Part shown: positions 61,742 through 64,000 of the stretch, piece by piece
Position numbering within the stretch: the stretch's first letter is position 1
How the letters are laid out: each line of letters opens with the position of its first letter
Assembly (NCBI RefSeq): GCF_003385495.1
Contig: NZ_QNUH01000013.1
Span: 1 to 64,000 of the forward strand
Reading direction: 5' to 3'
DNA length: 64,000 nucleotides
Origin: Chryseobacterium elymi
GTDB taxonomy: Bacteria; Bacteroidota; Bacteroidia; Flavobacteriales; Weeksellaceae
Program-made: the position numbers and the translations under genes
Notes under the pieces: model-generated
What the model saw: the letters and a program-made list of their open reading frames with translations, nothing else
The model's database searches: none
What the model was told of the DNA's origin: nothing

Positions 61742-62087
61742 ATTGTGTGAGTTTTGGTTTAGTTTTACGCTAATGTATAATTTTATTTTTAATATTTTAG
61801 TGTTTTATTTCACATAATTGTTATTTATGTTAGAATACTCTAAGATTTATATATTATAGAATCTTAGATGGTAATTTATCTGTAAAAATAAATTAAGAAT
61901 CTATTTGTTGGAATTATCACCTTTGTTATTACATGATTTTAATACTTTTAAAGTTTAACATCCTAGCAGAAGCGAGAAGCTTGGAATATCCCAAGAGGAG
62001 TTTGGTCACTTGGAGAAAGAGTGATGCAAAATATATTTATTAATATTTAACAGCAGCCCGTCTTACCTTTTAATAATAAGATGGGCT
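61742..62087. other. Gene-free region with a possible HTH gene remnant
   Basis: Upstream region of the synthase operon, AT-rich. At about 61960-62024 a short open stretch reads EKLGISQEEFGHL, typical of an XRE HTH domain, but stops follow and precede it, so it looks like a decayed fragment. A hairpin follows at 62055-62087. Confidence 0.4.
62055..62087 (-). terminator. Terminator at the serine hydrolase end
   Basis: AGCCCGTCTTA (62055-62065) pairs with TAAGATGGGCT (62077-62087), one G-U pair, around an 11-base loop. The stem abuts the stop codon of the serine hydrolase gene on the minus strand. Confidence 0.7.
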
Positions 62088-63566
62088 TTATTTGGTTTCA
62101 ATCTCAATAAGTTTTTTCCCGTTTTCTCCTAAATAATGGGTAAGAAGCTTTTCATAAACTTTATAGCCTGTATCGGAATTGGTGAAAATGAGAATTCCCT
62201 GCTTAGTTTTTGGAAGTAAGAAAGTGATACATTGTGTTCCGGAATCTGAACCGCCATGAGAAATGGCAAAATCTCCTTTTCCGAGGTCATATATTTCGAA
62301 ACCCAATCCAAAGTATTTGTTTTCTTTGGTTTTAACCTGCTTTTTGAACATTTCCTGATAAACATTTTCTGTTAAGCCTCCACCATTCAAAATGTTGACA
62401 AGGAAATTTCCATAATCTTCTATGGTGGTATGCAGATCATCAGCTGCATTTGCTGTTTTATTTTTGACAATTTCGTATGGTTTTCCCGCTTTATCATAGC
62501 CAATTGCAAATCTGGATTCTGCCGTATTCTTACTCCAGACATAATCTGTATTACTCATGTTTAATGGACGGAAAACGAGTTCTGCTGCTAATTGCTCCAG
62601 TGGTTTTTTAAATTTATCTTCAAGTGCTTTTCGCAGATATTCAAATCCTTCTCCGGAATACTGGTATTTTGTGCCGGGATCAAATTCAAATTTTAGTTTT
62701 TTATTTTCCGTTTGCCACCTCCAGTTTCGAAAACCGGTTTGATGACTCAAAATAAGTCTTGTCGTTAGTTTCTTATTTCTGGGATCTTTTAATATATCCG
62801 GATCTGTCCAATATTTATAGAGAGGTTCATCAAGGTTCCATTGACCTGAATTTATCAATTGCAGGGCAACCATTGCCGTGACCGGTTTGGTAAGGGAAGC
62901 AACATTGAAAATCGTGTTGTAAGGTGCTGAAATTCCATTTTTAATTTCTCCGAAAACTTTTACCTGCTTTAACTTTCCTTCTTCAATAATTCCTAGTCCA
63001 AGGGTTTTAATATTATTTTCTTTCAGCCAGCTTTCTATTGCGATGTTGTTATCAAAAATTGAAATCTCAGTTTGTTGCGGTGAATAAGGTCGATGACCGA
63101 AGCTTAAAGATGTTGTCAGCTTCCAGTCTCCATTTTCCAGTTCCCAAACATTCGAGAACCTGGCAAAGCCTTGTTCGCTCCCGGGAGCCTCGTTGAATAT
63201 ATGTGCTCCGTGTTGAACAGCACCATAAAGAATTTCATTTTTGTAAAGGGGAAAAATTTCTGTGCTTCTTTTTACTAGAGTTCTTTTCACCTGACGAATT
63301 TCAGGATTTTTGCAAAGTCCGTTTTTTAAGTCATTTAAGAATTTTGCTTTATCAGAGATTCCATCTTTATCATGATAAAATTTTAGATTTTCACTCAATA
63401 AATTTTCATATTGCTTAATATCACAAGTATTAAAACCTATGGAAAAAAGCAGACTGTCCTTGGCTAAAATGGTTTTGTAAAGATCGCTCGACGGGCCTGC
63501 CTGTGCCTCAGTTTTTTGAGATAAGAATATAAAAATAAGGAGCAGTAAAAAACGAATTTTTGTCAT
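62088..63566 (-). CDS. Secreted beta-lactamase-family serine hydrolase with N-terminal SnoaL-like domain
   Basis: 492 residues from MTKIRFLLLLIFIFLS (signal peptide to about residue 21). Residues of about 25-150 look like a DUF4440/SnoaL domain (KFYHDKDGISDKAKFLNDL, WELENGDWKLT). The rest is a class C beta-lactamase/DD-peptidase fold: Ser-x-x-Lys in NVASLTKPVTAM, Tyr in KYQYSGEGF, and HGGSDSG near the end. Likely periplasmic or exported; substrate unknown. The frame extends 12 codons further upstream, but the ATG at 63566 precedes the signal peptide. Confidence 0.82.
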   Translation of the reverse strand: MTKIRFLLLLIFIFLSQKTEAQAGPSSDLYKTILAKDSLLFSIGFNTCDIKQYENLLSENLKFYHDKDGISDKAKFLNDLKNGLCKNPEIRQVKRTLVKRSTEIFPLYKNEILYGAVQHGAHIFNEAPGSEQGFARFSNVWELENGDWKLTTSLSFGHRPYSPQQTEISIFDNNIAIESWLKENNIKTLGLGIIEEGKLKQVKVFGEIKNGISAPYNTIFNVASLTKPVTAMVALQLINSGQWNLDEPLYKYWTDPDILKDPRNKKLTTRLILSHQTGFRNWRWQTENKKLKFEFDPGTKYQYSGEGFEYLRKALEDKFKKPLEQLAAELVFRPLNMSNTDYVWSKNTAESRFAIGYDKAGKPYEIVKNKTANAADDLHTTIEDYGNFLVNILNGGGLTENVYQEMFKKQVKTKENKYFGLGFEIYDLGKGDFAISHGGSDSGTQCITFLLPKTKQGILIFTNSDTGYKVYEKLLTHYLGENGKKLIEIETK

Positions 63567-63653
63567 TGTTATAATTTTCTGTAAAGATTGAAAATTAGAC
63601 ATTTCAATGCCAAAAAATCAACCCGACAAAAACCCGACAATTGCCCGGCGAAA

Positions 63654-64000
63654 TTATAGTATATTGAAATTCAGTTTATAACGAAGCTTTTTATTTCTGT
63701 CTATTTCGGCCGTATTCCTAAGAATAAGAAAAATATTGGATAAAACAATCAGGGTAATTAATACCATTGTAAATGAGCGTCCAAGTTTTAAAAAGATTCC
63801 CAGCATAAAAATAATAGGTGCCAGAACAGTCCAAAAAATCTGAAGGGTAATGATCTGTTTTGTGATAAAATTTTTCTGTTTTAATAGGCTGGAAAGAATA
63901 AAAGGAACCAAAATATTAAGGGGAGGAAGAATGACAAATAGAATAGAAGAAAAATTGATAAGCTTAGCTTTTGAATAATCTATAGAATGATCTTCAGGAT
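63654..64000 (-). CDS. Partial DUF4870-like membrane protein
   Basis: The open frame reaches the right window edge without a start codon; 115 codons are visible. Three hydrophobic stretches (the first reads INFSSILFVILPPLNILVPF) and the pattern of a short membrane domain resemble DUF4870 proteins. The C-terminus is basic, KKLRYKLNFNIL. The 5' end lies outside the window. Confidence 0.6.
   Translation of the reverse strand, partial: PEDHSIDYSKAKLINFSSILFVILPPLNILVPFILSSLLKQKNFITKQIITLQIFWTVLAPIIFMLGIFLKLGRSFTMVLITLIVLSNIFLILRNTAEIDRNKKLRYKLNFNIL

Noticed and set aside
1-64000. CRISPR array
   Set aside because: No regularly spaced repeats with unique spacers were seen; the tandem repeats found have a 7- or 11-base period.

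Overview
The window looks like the chromosome of a Chryseobacterium-like member of the Flavobacteriia (Bacteroidota). The evidence is a NuoA-N operon with a short NuoG, a secreted nuclease with a type IX secretion C-terminal tail, a small Cys-rich double-glycine peptide of the kind seen in Chryseobacterium, weak ribosome binding sites, and promoters of the Bacteroidota type (TTG then TAnnTTTG). The genus is an inference from gene content, not from a database search.

Layout. 1-14.5 kb: housekeeping and envelope genes (histidine phosphatase, ruvX, def, a DUF5606-like gene, mazG, a FUSC permease, a propeller lipoprotein, a phosphoesterase fused to an outer-membrane barrel, an HD/Pycsar-effector-like membrane protein, a bestrophin, a GAF protein). 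14.7-29.2 kb: the complete complex I operon on the minus strand (nuoABCDEF, an inserted outer-membrane protein gene, nuoGHIJKLMN). Most of its longer spacers carry degenerate period-7 repeats. 29.2-40.5 kb: acetyltransferase-like gene, zinc peptidase, YigZ, a bacteriocin-like peptide, ribD, a DUF349 protein, aroE, a secreted endonuclease, a LolE-type permease, rbfA and methylmalonyl-CoA epimerase.

40.54-59.31 kb: an integrated mobile element of about 18.7 kb. It sits in the 3' end of a CAT-anticodon tRNA gene and is bounded by a perfect 51-bp direct repeat (40566-40616 and 59257-59307). It carries a tyrosine recombinase, an excisionase-like HTH protein, a DUF3987 protein, a RecA-like ATPase, a DUF3871 gene split by a frameshift at a C run, a JAB/RadC-like protein and an XRE regulator with visible operators. 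No relaxase or conjugation genes are seen. Its cargo (47.4-56.6 kb) is very AT-rich and is a probable anti-phage system: an HNH-like Zn protein, a C5 DNA methyltransferase, a 971-residue protein with two GHKL ATPase domains (MORC-like at the N-terminus, histidine-kinase-like at the C-terminus), a receiver-like partner, then a DUF6602-type nuclease, an HNH endonuclease with a zinc ribbon, and a Vsr endonuclease. This is the most interesting part of the window: it combines restriction-modification enzymes with what looks like a phosphorelay or ATP-driven switch.

59.3-64 kb: a second, unrelated pair of 11-bp-spaced repeats just outside the right attachment site (a possible trace of another element), two tandem class I terpene synthases, a serine hydrolase, and an incomplete membrane protein gene running off the right edge.
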